64,000 nt of DNA from Nocardioides agri (GTDB taxonomy: Bacteria; Actinomycetota; Actinomycetes; Propionibacteriales; Nocardioidaceae), in contig NZ_JACEIC010000001.1 in NCBI RefSeq assembly GCF_013778305.1, forward strand, positions 124,001-188,000, read 5' to 3'. Below, in pieces: positions 41,776 to 50,422 of the stretch. A program made the position numbers and the translations under genes. The notes under the pieces are model-generated. The model did not search any database. It was not told where the DNA came from and worked only from the letters and a program-made list of their open reading frames with translations. Within the stretch, counting starts at the first letter, position 1. Each line of letters starts with the position of its first letter.

Positions 41776-42219
41776 GTGAGCGGGGACGAGCACGACGAGC
41801 ACGACGAGCAGGTCGGGACGGTCGCGGAGGAGGCGGCGAAGCTCCTGGGCGCGCTGTCGGACTGGGCCAAGGACCAGGGCGCGGACCTCGGGCACACGGT
41901 GGCCGGGTTCGCCGACCACGCGGCGCGCACCGCCCGCGACGTCGACCAGCACCTGGCGACCGGAGCGGCGGAGTGCCGCTGGTGCCCGGTCTGCCGTACG
42001 GTGCATGCGCTGCGGCAGACCAGCCCGGAGGTCCGGGCCCAGCTGACGAGCGCGGCGGCCTCGCTGTTGCAGGCCGCATCCGCCATGCTGGCCACGACGG
42101 TGCCCGGTCAGGCCGGGCAGCAGGGCCACCGCAGCGGGGTCGAGCACATCGACCTCGACGACGGGCCGGCGGACTGGCCCGACGACACGAACGAGAACTC
42201 CGAGGAGGGAGACCGATGA
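41776..42219 (+). CDS. Conserved actinobacterial hypothetical protein (Rv2183c position)
   Basis: 147 residues. An Asp/Glu/His-rich start (DEHDEHDEQ) precedes two amphipathic helices with a short CRWCPVC knuckle between them (about 67-73), and the C-terminus is acidic. No membrane helix. GTG at 41776 follows GGGAGGTGA; the ArsA stop is one base upstream and the ROK ATG overlaps its stop. Co-transcribed with the ATPase; function unknown. Confidence 0.75.
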   Translation: MSGDEHDEHDEQVGTVAEEAAKLLGALSDWAKDQGADLGHTVAGFADHAARTARDVDQHLATGAAECRWCPVCRTVHALRQTSPEVRAQLTSAAASLLQAASAMLATTVPGQAGQQGHRSGVEHIDLDDGPADWPDDTNENSEEGDR

Positions 42220-43157
42220 GCCTGGCGTGTGGGATCGACGTCGGTGGGACGAAGATCGCCGGGGGCGTGGTCGACCTGGACGGGGTGATCATCGAGGAGC
42301 TGCGGGTCGAGTCGCCCGCGACCGACGCGGAGGCGATCGAGGAGGCCATCGCCGGCCTGGTGACCCAGCTGCGTGAGCGGCACCCGATCGAGACCGTCGG
42401 GGTAGGCGCGGCCGGCTACGTCGACAAGTCGCGCGCCGTCGTGCTCTTCGCGCCCAACGTCGCCTGGCGCAACGAGGACCTCAAGGGCGAGCTCGAGAAG
42501 CGCGTGCAGCTGCCGGTCGTCATCGAGAACGACGCCAACGCGGCGGCGTGGGGCGAGTTCGCCTTCGGCGCCGGCCGCGACGCCGAGGACCTGCTGCTCG
42601 TCACGGTCGGCACCGGCGTCGGTGGCGGCCTGGTGCTCGACGGCGAGGTCTACCGCGGCGCCAACGGCGTCGGTGCCGAGATCGGCCACATGCGCGTCGT
42701 GCCCAACGGCATCCTCTGCGGCTGCGGCAAGCACGGCTGCTTCGAGCAGTACGCCAGCGGCTCGGCCCTGGTCCGCGAGGCCCGCTCGCTCGCGATGAGC
42801 GGCGCGCAGATCGCCCAGGGGATGCTGCGCCGGGCCGGCGGCGACCTGCAGAAGATCACCGGGCCGCTCATCACGGAGGCGGCGCGCGACGGCGACGCGG
42901 GCGCGCGGCAGCAGCTCGCCGAGCTCGGCCGCTGGCTGGGTGAGGGCGTCGCGTCGCTGACCGAGATCCTGGACCCCGAGGTCGTCGTGGTCGGCGGTGG
43001 CGTCAGCGAGGCCGACGACCTGCTGCTCGACCCGATGCGGGAGGCCTTCGCCGGCCAGCTCGTCGGGCGCGGCTTCCGGCCGATCCCCGGGATCCGCAAG
43101 GCCGAGCTGGGCAACCGGGCCGGCTTGATCGGCGCGGCCGACCTCTCCCGGCGATAG
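42216..43157 (+). CDS. ROK-family glucokinase
   Basis: 313 residues. Phosphorylates glucose or a related sugar. ATP site CGIDVGGTKIAGG, sugar-binding ENDANAAAWGE with catalytic Asp, GTGVGGGLVLDG, EIGHM and the zinc motif CGCGKHGCFEQYASG (CxCGxxGCxE). Length and motifs fit the actinobacterial glucokinase GlkA type. GAGGAGGGA precedes the ATG. First of two adjacent ROK genes, 13 bases apart. Confidence 0.9.
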   Translation: MSLACGIDVGGTKIAGGVVDLDGVIIEELRVESPATDAEAIEEAIAGLVTQLRERHPIETVGVGAAGYVDKSRAVVLFAPNVAWRNEDLKGELEKRVQLPVVIENDANAAAWGEFAFGAGRDAEDLLLVTVGTGVGGGLVLDGEVYRGANGVGAEIGHMRVVPNGILCGCGKHGCFEQYASGSALVREARSLAMSGAQIAQGMLRRAGGDLQKITGPLITEAARDGDAGARQQLAELGRWLGEGVASLTEILDPEVVVVGGGVSEADDLLLDPMREAFAGQLVGRGFRPIPGIRKAELGNRAGLIGAADLSRR

Positions 43158-43170
43158 CAGCGGCACCGCG

Positions 43171-44139
43171 ATGGCTCTCTTCATCGGCGTCGACATCGGC
43201 GGCACCAAGGTGCTGGCCGCCGCGGTGTCGTCGACCGGCCGGGTGCTGCGCACGGCGCGCCGGAGCACGCCCGGCCGCCAGGTCGAGGCGCAGCTGATCG
43301 AGGACGCGCTGACCGAGGCGGTCGAGGAGATCGCCGGCGTACGCCGCCCCTCGGCGATCGGCATCGCCGCCGCGGGCTTCGTCGACGCCCAGGGGGAGCG
43401 GGTCCGCTTCGCCCCGCACCTGCCGTGGCGCGACGAGGGCGTGCGGGCCCGGCTGGCCGAGCGCTGGAGCGCGCCCGTGGTGCTCGACAACGACGCCAAC
43501 TGCGCGGCGCGGGCCGAGATCGCGTACGGCGCGGTGGGCGACGCACAGCACGCGCTGATCGTCACCCTCGGCACCGGGATCGGTGGCGCGGTCGTGCTCG
43601 ACGGCGCGGTGCACCGCGGCTACAACGGCATGGCGGGGGAGTTCGGGCACATGCAGGTCGTGCCCAACGGCCAGGCCTGTGAGTGCGGCGGGATCGGATG
43701 CTGGGAGCGCTACTGCTCCGGCAACGCGCTGGTGCGCCACGTGCGGGCCAACAACGGCGCCGACGACGTCACCGGTCCGGAGATCACCGAGGCCGCGCGC
43801 GCCGGCGACCCGGTCGCGCTGGCGGCCTTCGCGTCCGTGGGTGAGTGGCTCGGCATCGGCGTCTCCAACCTGGTCGAGGCCTTCGACCCCGAGATCGTCG
43901 TGGTCGGCGGCGGCCTGTCGGCCGCCGACGACCTGCTGCTCGGGCCGGCCCGGGTGGCGATGCGCGAGTCGCTCGTGGGCGCCGACCACCGGGTGGTGCC
44001 GCCGATCGTGCGGGCCGGACTCGGCCCCGAGGCCGGCGCCGTGGGCGCGGCCTACCTGGCCCGGGAGAGGTTCAGGAGCGCCGGTACTCGGGCACGAGCT
44101 CGACGGCAAGCTGCTCGAGGAACAGCCCCACGTCGGTGA
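43171..44139 (+). CDS. Second ROK-family sugar kinase
   Basis: 322 residues. A full ROK protein: GVDIGGTKVLAAAV, DNDANCAARAE, GTGIGGAVVLDG, EFGHMQVVPNGQACECGGIGCWERYCSG and VVVGGGLSAADDL. It is similar to the upstream gene, so probably a tandem duplication with a diverged substrate. After the normal end (AYLARE) comes an Arg-rich tail of about 24 residues that lies antisense to the next gene; this tail is probably overprinted and dispensable. The 68-base convergent overlap is the longest in the window. Confidence 0.88.
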   Translation: MALFIGVDIGGTKVLAAAVSSTGRVLRTARRSTPGRQVEAQLIEDALTEAVEEIAGVRRPSAIGIAAAGFVDAQGERVRFAPHLPWRDEGVRARLAERWSAPVVLDNDANCAARAEIAYGAVGDAQHALIVTLGTGIGGAVVLDGAVHRGYNGMAGEFGHMQVVPNGQACECGGIGCWERYCSGNALVRHVRANNGADDVTGPEITEAARAGDPVALAAFASVGEWLGIGVSNLVEAFDPEIVVVGGGLSAADDLLLGPARVAMRESLVGADHRVVPPIVRAGLGPEAGAVGAAYLARERFRSAGTRARARRQAARGTAPRR

Positions 44140-45316
44140 CGATGCCGCGGGCCTGCGAGGAGCCGCGGTCCGCGAGCTTGGTGACCGTCGCCGGGTTGAT
44201 GTCCACGCACACCAGCGGGATCGACGCCGGCAGGATGTTGCCGGTCGCCACCGAGTGCAGCATGGTCGCGACCATCAGGCAGAAGCCGACCCCCTCGAGC
44301 TGGCCGCGCATGGCGCGCTGGCCGTCGATCACGTCGGTGTGCACGTCGGGCAGCGGACCGTCGTCACGGACCGAGCCGACGAGCACGAACTCCTTGCCCT
44401 GGGTGACCAGCGCGTGCATGATGCCGCCGGTCAGCACGCCCGCCTCGACGGCCTCGCGGATCGAGCCGGCCTTGCGGATCGTGTTGATCGCGCGGATGTG
44501 GTGCTCGTGACCGTGCTCGACGCCGCGGCCCATCGCCAGGTCGACGCCGAGGCTGGTGCCGTAGAGCGCCGACTCGATGTCGTGGGTGGCGAGCGCGTTG
44601 CCGGCGAAGAGCACGTCGACGTACCCGGCGTTGACCATCGCGACCATCGCCGGCGCGGCGCCGGTGTGGACGACGCCCGGACCACCGACCCACAGGACCT
44701 TCAGGCCCTGGGCCTTCGCCTCGCGCATGCCGTCGGCGACCTGGCGCACGAGGACGGCCTGCGGCTTCTCCGAGGACACCTCGGACTCCATGAAGCCGAA
44801 CGCGCCCGCGCTCGCGTCGGGGGTCGGCACGGTGACGTGCACGCCGTCGGCGCCGGTGATCACCAGCATGCCCGCGCGTACGTCGGACATCGGCAGCGTG
44901 TAGACGCGGGTGGCCTTGCCGTCGGCGTCGCGCTCGAGCACGAGCCCGCAGTCCATCTCGGGGTTGCCGACGCGCAGCCAGGCACCGTCGACGCGGACCC
45001 GGGTCTCGAGGTTGGTGGTCGAGTAGAAGTGGTCGGGGAAGACGCCGTCCCGCTCCGCCACGGCGGTGGTCGCCTCACCCGGGTCGACCTGGTTGACCCC
45101 GCGGGTCTGGAGCCGCATCAGCAGCCGCTGCAGACTCTCCTCGTCCTCGGCGATCACGTTGATCACCGCGTGCGAGGTGTCGTCGGTCTCGCGGCCGACG
45201 TCGAACTTGTCGATCGTGTAGTCACCGCCGTACTCGCGGATGTCGTCGAGGACCCGGGAGAGGATCCCGTGGTCCATCAGGTGCCCGGTGATCTCGACGG
45301 TCTCAGAGGCGCTCAC
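44072..45316 (-). CDS. TIGR00300/LOR-SDH family protein, probable ornithine cyclodeaminase
   Basis: 414 residues. An N-terminal LOR/SDH domain (TVEITGHLMDHGILSRVLDDIREYGGDY, about 5-100) is joined to a Rossmann-like domain with VGGPGVVHTGA and LFAGNALATHDIESALYG. It matches the archaeal/cyanobacterial family (C-terminal part of AgrE) that converts ornithine to proline and ammonia using bound NAD, unrelated to classical Ocd. I infer proline formation from ornithine. GTG at 45316 with TACTGT 6 bases upstream. Confidence 0.85.
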   Translation of the reverse strand: MSASETVEITGHLMDHGILSRVLDDIREYGGDYTIDKFDVGRETDDTSHAVINVIAEDEESLQRLLMRLQTRGVNQVDPGEATTAVAERDGVFPDHFYSTTNLETRVRVDGAWLRVGNPEMDCGLVLERDADGKATRVYTLPMSDVRAGMLVITGADGVHVTVPTPDASAGAFGFMESEVSSEKPQAVLVRQVADGMREAKAQGLKVLWVGGPGVVHTGAAPAMVAMVNAGYVDVLFAGNALATHDIESALYGTSLGVDLAMGRGVEHGHEHHIRAINTIRKAGSIREAVEAGVLTGGIMHALVTQGKEFVLVGSVRDDGPLPDVHTDVIDGQRAMRGQLEGVGFCLMVATMLHSVATGNILPASIPLVCVDINPATVTKLADRGSSQARGIVTDVGLFLEQLAVELVPEYRRS

Positions 45317-45322
45317 AGACGC

Positions 45323-45328
45323 ACAGTA
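45323..45328 (-). promoter_or_regulatory. -10 element of the ornithine cyclodeaminase-like gene (leaderless)
   Basis: TACTGT on the minus strand, exactly 6 bases before the GTG at 45316. It sits in the 16-base gap after the upstream gene. Confidence 0.45.
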
Positions 45329-45332
45329 GTGC

Positions 45333-45863
45333 TCACACTTGGGCGCCGTCGTCCCAGGGGTCGCGCGGCTCGCGGGGCATCTTGACGACGAGGTAGACGA
45401 ACCCGCCGACGAAGCCGCAGACCAGCAGGTAGCCGAGCCAGGTCGGGATCGAGACCGACAGCAGCAGCGCGAGCAGCAGCACGAGCGGGGACCCGAAGAC
45501 ACCGGCCCAGGCGATGGCGCGGTCGGGGGCCAGGCGGGGGAGCGGCGGCGGCTCCGGAGGGGTGAAGCCCTCGACCTCGTCGTCCACCGCGTCGTCGATC
45601 GGGTCGGGCCCGAGCTCCTCCGGACGGTCGCTGGCGGCGAACCCGCTGGCGTCGGGGAACCGGCCCCCGAACGGCCCGGCCGGAGGCTCCTGCGCCGGTC
45701 GGTCGGCGGTCGGCTGGTCGGGCGTCGGCTCGTCGAGGGTCGGCTCGTCGAGCTCCGCGCGCGCGCCGTAGTTGTCGACGATCGCCTGCCAGGCGAGCTC
45801 GTCGGCTGTCTTGTCGCGGTCGTCGCGCTCGTCGCGCGGGTCGCGGGGGTCCGGCACATGCAC
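45333..45863 (-). CDS. Hypothetical membrane protein with acidic Pro-rich N-terminus
   Basis: About 176 residues. The N-terminal 110 residues are disordered and acidic, with repeated DEPT/DQPT units (ELDEPTLDEPTPDQPTADRP). Then two close membrane helices (AIAWAGVFGSPLVLLLALLLSV and TWLGYLLVCGFVGGFVYLVVKM) and a short charged tail. GTG at 45863 or 45857 are equally possible. Unknown function; I recall similar short two-helix proteins in other actinobacteria. Confidence 0.6.
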   Translation of the reverse strand: MHVPDPRDPRDERDDRDKTADELAWQAIVDNYGARAELDEPTLDEPTPDQPTADRPAQEPPAGPFGGRFPDASGFAASDRPEELGPDPIDDAVDDEVEGFTPPEPPPLPRLAPDRAIAWAGVFGSPLVLLLALLLSVSIPTWLGYLLVCGFVGGFVYLVVKMPREPRDPWDDGAQV

Positions 45864-45892
45864 GAGCGTATGCCCCGTCCGTGAACTCCTGG

Positions 45893-46666
45893 CTACGAGC
45901 CCGCGGTGATCCGGGCGACGAAGGCCGCGGACTCGTCGAAGATCCGGTCGGCGTCGTTGTCGACCGTGGCGACGTGGTAGCTGTTCTCCAGGCGGACGAT
46001 GGTCACGTCGGTCGAGGAGACCTTGCCCGTGATGATCGGCTCCGACGCCTCGTCGACCACGTGGTCCTCGGTGGAGCGGAAGTAGAGGATCGGCGCCGTG
46101 ACCCTGGGCAGGTCGGCGACCAGCGACGGCCAGGCCCGGAAGAGCGTGTGGATGGCCTTGAGCGGCGTGCGGTCGTAGCCGTGCTCCTGGCCGCCCTCCT
46201 TCTTGATGTCGTTGGCCAGGCCCGGGAACGACTTCACCACGTGCTTGAGCACCGGCAGGAGCTTCACGTCGAGCCGCTTGGTCGCGACCGCCGGGTTCAC
46301 CAGCACCAGGCCGGCGACGTCGGCGGGGCGGTCGGCCGCGAGCCGCAGCGCCAGCGCGCCACCCATCGACAGGCCGCCCACCACGACCGCGTCGTTGTCG
46401 GCCACGAGCCGGTCGAAGGCGGAGGTGAGCTCGGCGTACCAGTCGGCCCAGGTCAGCGTGTTGAGCTCCTCCCAGGTGGTGCCGTGCCCCGGCAGCCGCG
46501 GCACCTCCACGGCGTACCCGCGCTCGGCGAGCGCCTCGCCCCACGGCTTCATCGACGCGGGCTGGCCGGTGAACCCGTGGCTGAGCAGGACGCCGACGCG
46601 GCGGCCGCCCGTGAGCTCGGGCCGGGCCGGCGCGGAGAGGGGCGACGCGAGGGGGTGGATCGTCAT
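45893..46666 (-). CDS. Alpha/beta-hydrolase, carboxylesterase/monoacylglycerol lipase type
   Basis: 257 residues, cytosolic. Nucleophile elbow GLSMGG (Ser about 101), oxyanion-hole region LLSHGFTGQPASM, acid in FRSTEDHVVD and His in NSYHVATVDND. The cap and PGHGTTWEELNTLTWADWY match EstD/Est30-type esterases that cleave short or medium acyl esters. Divergent from the PlsC acyltransferase, which could indicate a lipid-remodelling pair. Start MTIHP at 46666. Confidence 0.9.
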   Translation of the reverse strand: MTIHPLASPLSAPARPELTGGRRVGVLLSHGFTGQPASMKPWGEALAERGYAVEVPRLPGHGTTWEELNTLTWADWYAELTSAFDRLVADNDAVVVGGLSMGGALALRLAADRPADVAGLVLVNPAVATKRLDVKLLPVLKHVVKSFPGLANDIKKEGGQEHGYDRTPLKAIHTLFRAWPSLVADLPRVTAPILYFRSTEDHVVDEASEPIITGKVSSTDVTIVRLENSYHVATVDNDADRIFDESAAFVARITAGS

Positions 46667-46773
46667 GCGCGAAGTGTGCACCACGGCGACCGCTGGGCGG
46701 AGAGGTCTGGGGAACTCCCGGGGTACGGTCTAGGCTTCGCCCGACGGAGTGTTGGGCTGGCGCGGAGGTTTCG

Positions 46774-47499
46774 GTGTTCTACTGGTTCCTGAAGTGGATC
46801 GCGCTGGGGCCCTGGCTGCGCCTGGTCTTCCGGCCGCGGGTCTCGGGTGCCGAGAACGTCCCGCTCGAGGGTCCCGCGATCCTGGCCAGCAACCACCTCT
46901 CGTACGCCGACTGGCTCTTCATGCCGCTCACGCTGCCGCGGCGCGTGACGTTCGTGGCGAAGGCGGAGTACTTCACCGGCAAGGGCCTCAAGGGCTGGCT
47001 GCAGAAGACGTTCTTCGCCGGCTCCGGGCAGGTGCCGATCGACCGCGCGGGCGGCAACGCGTCCGAGGGCGCGATCATCTCCGCGAAGCGGCTGCTGGCC
47101 GAGGGCGAGCTGTTCGGCATCTACCCCGAGGGCACCCGCTCCCACGACGGCCGCCTCTACCGCGGCAAGGTCGGCGTGGCGCGGCTCGCGCTCGAGTCCA
47201 AGGTGCCGGTGATCCCCGTCGCCGTCGTCGGCACCGACGTGGTGGCGCCTCCCGGCAAGACCTTCGGCCGGTTCACGCGCCCGATGGTGCGCTTCGGTGC
47301 GCCGCTCGACTTCTCGCGCTACGAGGGCATGGAGAACGACCGCTACATCCTGCGCTCGATCACCGACGAGATCATGTACGAGATCATGCGGCTCTCCGGG
47401 CAGGAGTACGTCGACATGTACGCCACCCGCGCCAAGGAGCTCTCGAAGAAGGAGTCGGACGCCGAGCGCGGCGAGGGCGAGTCCAAGCTCGCCTCGTGA
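46774..47499 (+). CDS. 1-acyl-glycerol-3-phosphate acyltransferase (PlsC-like)
   Basis: 241 residues. Catalytic HX4D motif in NHLSYADWLF (about 41), acceptor-binding GIYPEGTRSHDGRLYRGKVG and a membrane-associated N-terminal helix (FYWFLKWIALGPWLRL). It acylates lysophosphatidate or a related lipid at the inner membrane face. GTG with GGAGG upstream. Same position as Rv2182c. The stop overlaps the next gene by 4 bases. Confidence 0.93.
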   Translation: MFYWFLKWIALGPWLRLVFRPRVSGAENVPLEGPAILASNHLSYADWLFMPLTLPRRVTFVAKAEYFTGKGLKGWLQKTFFAGSGQVPIDRAGGNASEGAIISAKRLLAEGELFGIYPEGTRSHDGRLYRGKVGVARLALESKVPVIPVAVVGTDVVAPPGKTFGRFTRPMVRFGAPLDFSRYEGMENDRYILRSITDEIMYEIMRLSGQEYVDMYATRAKELSKKESDAERGEGESKLAS

Positions 47500-47999
47500 C
47501 CATCCACGACACGCACCCCTTCGCGGATCCCGAGCCGGACCCGGTCCGCCGCTTCCGCGGGCGACTGGGCGGCCCGGTCTCGCTGGTCACGACCGGGGCG
47601 GCGGCCGACCGCGCGGGGCTGACGGTCTCGTCGTTGATGGTCGCCAACGGCTCGCCCGCGCGGGTGCTCCTGCTCGTCGATCCCGACAGCGACCTCGCCG
47701 ACGCCGTGGCGTCGTCGGGGACGGCGGTCGTGCAGCTGCTCTCGTGGGGCGACCGCGACCTGGCCGAGGCGTTCGCCGGCACCGCACCGGCGCCGGGCGG
47801 TCCGTGGCGGCTGGGCACCTTCGAGGACACGGAGTGGGGGCCGCGGCTGTCCTCCGCCGCGACGTGGGCCGGGGTGCGCGTCGAGTCGACCTCGACCGCC
47901 GGCTGGTCCTCGCTGCTGACCTGCGTCGTCGAGTCGATCGAGGTGGGTGCGGACGACGAGCCGCTGATCTCGCGGCGGGGCCGGTGGGTGCGGCCGTGA
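47496..47999 (+). CDS. Flavin-reductase-like domain protein
   Basis: 167 residues, a single split-barrel flavin-binding domain: FRGRLGGPVSLVTTGAAADRAGLTVSSLMVANGSPARVLLLV is the start of the fold, with a second part around TWAGVRVESTSTAGWSSLLTCVVESIE. It resembles FMN-binding reductases that supply reduced flavin, though an NAD(P)H-binding site is not obvious. GTG overlaps the acyltransferase stop, and its stop overlaps the coiled-coil gene. Confidence 0.75.
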   Translation: MTIHDTHPFADPEPDPVRRFRGRLGGPVSLVTTGAAADRAGLTVSSLMVANGSPARVLLLVDPDSDLADAVASSGTAVVQLLSWGDRDLAEAFAGTAPAPGGPWRLGTFEDTEWGPRLSSAATWAGVRVESTSTAGWSSLLTCVVESIEVGADDEPLISRRGRWVRP

Positions 48000-48880
48000 G
48001 CGAGCTGCTGGAGATCGCCGAGGAGCTCTACGGGCTGCCGCTCGCGGAGTTCACCCCGGCCCGCGACGCGAAGGCCAAGGAGCTCAAGGGCACGCCGCTC
48101 GCGGCCCAGGTCAAGGCGCTGAAGAAGCCGTCGGTGGCGGCGTGGGTGGCGAACCTGCTCGTCCGCCACGACACCGAGCAGGTCGACCAGGTGCTCGCCG
48201 TCGGTGCCGCGCTGCGCGAGGCGCAAGCGTCGATGTCGGGCGACGAGCTCCGGGCGTTGACCAAGCAGCGCCGCCAGCTCACCTCCGCGGTGACGACCGG
48301 CGCCCGGCGGATCGCTCGGGAGGCCGGCACCCGGGTCACCGAGTCGGTCGCCGAGCAGGTCGAGGCGACCCTCACCGCCGCGATGGTCGACGAGCGCTGC
48401 GCGCAGGCGCTGCGCAGCGGGCTCCTCGTCTCCGCGCTCGCGGCCACCGGGGTCGACGCGGCCGACGTCGCCGCAGCGGTCGCCGCGCCCGAGGCGCTGG
48501 GCTTCGCCGCCAGCCCCGTGGAGACCGCCGCCCCCGCCCGCCCGGAGCTGCACGTCGTACCCGACCCGGAGGCGGACGCGAAGGCCGTCGCGGCCGCGGA
48601 GTCGGCGCTCGCGGCCGCCGAGGAGGCGCTCACCGAGGCGTCGGAGGCGCACGAGGGGGCCGCGGACGCCGTGGCCCGGCTCGAGGCCCGCGGCCTCCAG
48701 CTGCAGGCCGAGATCGCCGAGCTGCGCGCGAAGATCGACGAGCTCGAGACCGCGGCCGAGGAGACCGACGACGAGCTGTCCGAGGCCGAGGACGCCCGCG
48801 CGGAGGCCGAGGCCGAGCTCACCGCCGCCACCCGGGCCCGCGACGCTGCCGCTGCCGACCTGGCCCGTGTGAAGCGATAG
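47996..48880 (+). CDS. Hypothetical protein with C-terminal coiled coil
   Basis: 294 residues. The N-terminal part (1-150) is helical (LLEIAEELYGLPLAEFTPARDAKAKEL, VAAWVANLLVRH). A linker (about 160-190) leads to a strongly predicted Ala/Glu coiled coil (about 195-290; EIAELRAKIDELE). No signal peptide or membrane segment. GTG at 47996 overlaps the flavin-protein stop. I recall similar proteins of unknown function in other actinobacteria. The stop codon lies inside the long hairpin that follows. Confidence 0.6.
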   Translation: MSELLEIAEELYGLPLAEFTPARDAKAKELKGTPLAAQVKALKKPSVAAWVANLLVRHDTEQVDQVLAVGAALREAQASMSGDELRALTKQRRQLTSAVTTGARRIAREAGTRVTESVAEQVEATLTAAMVDERCAQALRSGLLVSALAATGVDAADVAAAVAAPEALGFAASPVETAAPARPELHVVPDPEADAKAVAAAESALAAAEEALTEASEAHEGAADAVARLEARGLQLQAEIAELRAKIDELETAAEETDDELSEAEDARAEAEAELTAATRARDAAAADLARVKR

Positions 48881-48939
48881 CCACAGACGTTGTGGCTGTT
48901 CCCGGAGGCCAGGAACGACCAGAACGTCGCTGGCTATCG
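48875..48939. repeat. Long imperfect hairpin between convergent genes
   Basis: Two 28-base arms (48875-48902 and 48912-48939) match at 23 positions, mismatches forming three internal loops, around a 9-base loop. It includes the TAG of the coiled-coil gene and ends 8 bases before the glpK stop. Probably a bidirectional terminator, or a mobile palindromic element. Confidence 0.7.
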
Positions 48940-48946
48940 CAGCGGG

Positions 48947-50422
48947 TCAGCCCTCCCAGCCCTTGGCGAGCTCGACGGCGCGGGTCCAGCGGGCGTGGGC
49001 GGCGTCGGCCGAGTCGCGGTCGGTGGCCGGCTCGAAGCGGCGGTCGAGGGTCCAGGTGGCGCGGAGGTCGTCGGTGGAGGCCCACACGCCGACCGCCAGG
49101 CCCGCGAGGAACGCGGCACCGAGGCCGGTCGTCTCGACCGCGGTCGGCCGCTCGACCGGCACGCCGACCAGGTCGGCCTGGAGCTGGCAGAGCAGGTCGT
49201 TGGCGGCGGCACCCCCGTCGACCCGCAGCGCGGAGAGCTGCGGCATCACGTCGAGGACGTCGCGCACCTCGTGGGTGATCGCCTCGAGCGTCGCGCGTAC
49301 GACGTGCGCGCGGGTGGTCCCGCGCGTGATGCCGACGAGCAGGCCCCGGGCGTCGGGGTCCCAGTGCGGGGCGCCGAGGCCGGTCAGGGCGGGCACGAAC
49401 ACCACGCCGCCGCTGTCTTGCACGGTGGCCGCGATCGCCTCGCTCTCGGCAGCGGACCCGACGATCTGGATCCCGTCGCGCAGCCACTGGACCGCGGCGC
49501 CGGTCACGAAGATCGAGCCCTCGGAGCAGTAGGTCATCTCGCCGTCGGGGGAGCGCCACGCGGCCGAGGCGAGCAGCGCGTCGGAGCGCTGCACCGTCGA
49601 GCCGGTGTTGGTGAGGATGAAGGAGCCCGTGCCGTAGGTGCACTTGGAGTCGCCCTCGTCGAAGCAGGTCTGCCCGAAGAGCGCCGACTGCTGGTCGCCG
49701 GCGATGCCGGACACCGGCAGCGACAGCCCGAGGAAGGACTTCGGGTCGGTCGTTGCGATCTCGCCCCAGCTCGGCACCAGCTCGGGGAGCGCGTCGCGCG
49801 GCACGCCGAAGAGCTCGCACAGCTCGTCGGACCAGTCGCCCGCCTCGAGGTCGAAGAGCAGCGTGCGGCACGCGTTCGAGACGTCGGTGACGTGGTACGT
49901 ACCGCGGGTCATCCGCGCGACCAGGTAGGAGTCGACGGTGCCGATCGCGTAGCGGCCCGACTCGACCAGCGCCCACGTGTGCGGCTCGTTCTCGCGCAGC
50001 CACATCAGCTTGGTGCCCGAGAAGTAGGGGTCGAGTCGCAGCCCGGTCAGCTCCGCGACCCGATCCTCGTGGCCGTCGTCGCGCAGCCGCGCGCACAGGT
50101 CGGCGGTACGGCGGTCCTGCCACACGATGGCCCGCCGGGGCGAGCCGAGGGTCTCGCGGTCCCACAGCAGCACGGTCTCGCGCTGGTTGGTGATGCCGAC
50201 CGCACGCAGCCGGTCGGCGTCGTACCCCTTGAGCGCGTCGCGGGTCGCCTCCAGCGTCGCCTGCCAGATCTCCTCCGGCGTGTGCTCGACCCAGCCGGGC
50301 CGGGGGAAGTGCTGGGCGAACTCCTGGTAGCCGCGTGCCGCGATCCGTCCGTCCTGCTCGACGACGAGCGCGGTGACGCCGGTGGTGCCGGCATCGATCG
50401 CCAGCACCGCGTCGGAGCTCAC
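48947..50422 (-). CDS. glpK: Glycerol kinase
   Basis: 491 residues. ATP-dependent phosphorylation of glycerol to glycerol 3-phosphate. FGGY-kinase motifs: LAIDAGTTGVTALVV, NQRETVLLWDRET, SGTKLMWLREN, SGIAGDQQSALFGQTCF, KCTYGTGSFIL and VDGGAAANDLLCQLQADL. Full length. GTG overlaps the stop of the DUF1028 gene (GTGA). No glpF or glpD is next to it, so glycerol may enter by diffusion or an unlinked facilitator. Confidence 0.95.
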   Translation of the reverse strand: MSSDAVLAIDAGTTGVTALVVEQDGRIAARGYQEFAQHFPRPGWVEHTPEEIWQATLEATRDALKGYDADRLRAVGITNQRETVLLWDRETLGSPRRAIVWQDRRTADLCARLRDDGHEDRVAELTGLRLDPYFSGTKLMWLRENEPHTWALVESGRYAIGTVDSYLVARMTRGTYHVTDVSNACRTLLFDLEAGDWSDELCELFGVPRDALPELVPSWGEIATTDPKSFLGLSLPVSGIAGDQQSALFGQTCFDEGDSKCTYGTGSFILTNTGSTVQRSDALLASAAWRSPDGEMTYCSEGSIFVTGAAVQWLRDGIQIVGSAAESEAIAATVQDSGGVVFVPALTGLGAPHWDPDARGLLVGITRGTTRAHVVRATLEAITHEVRDVLDVMPQLSALRVDGGAAANDLLCQLQADLVGVPVERPTAVETTGLGAAFLAGLAVGVWASTDDLRATWTLDRRFEPATDRDSADAAHARWTRAVELAKGWEG

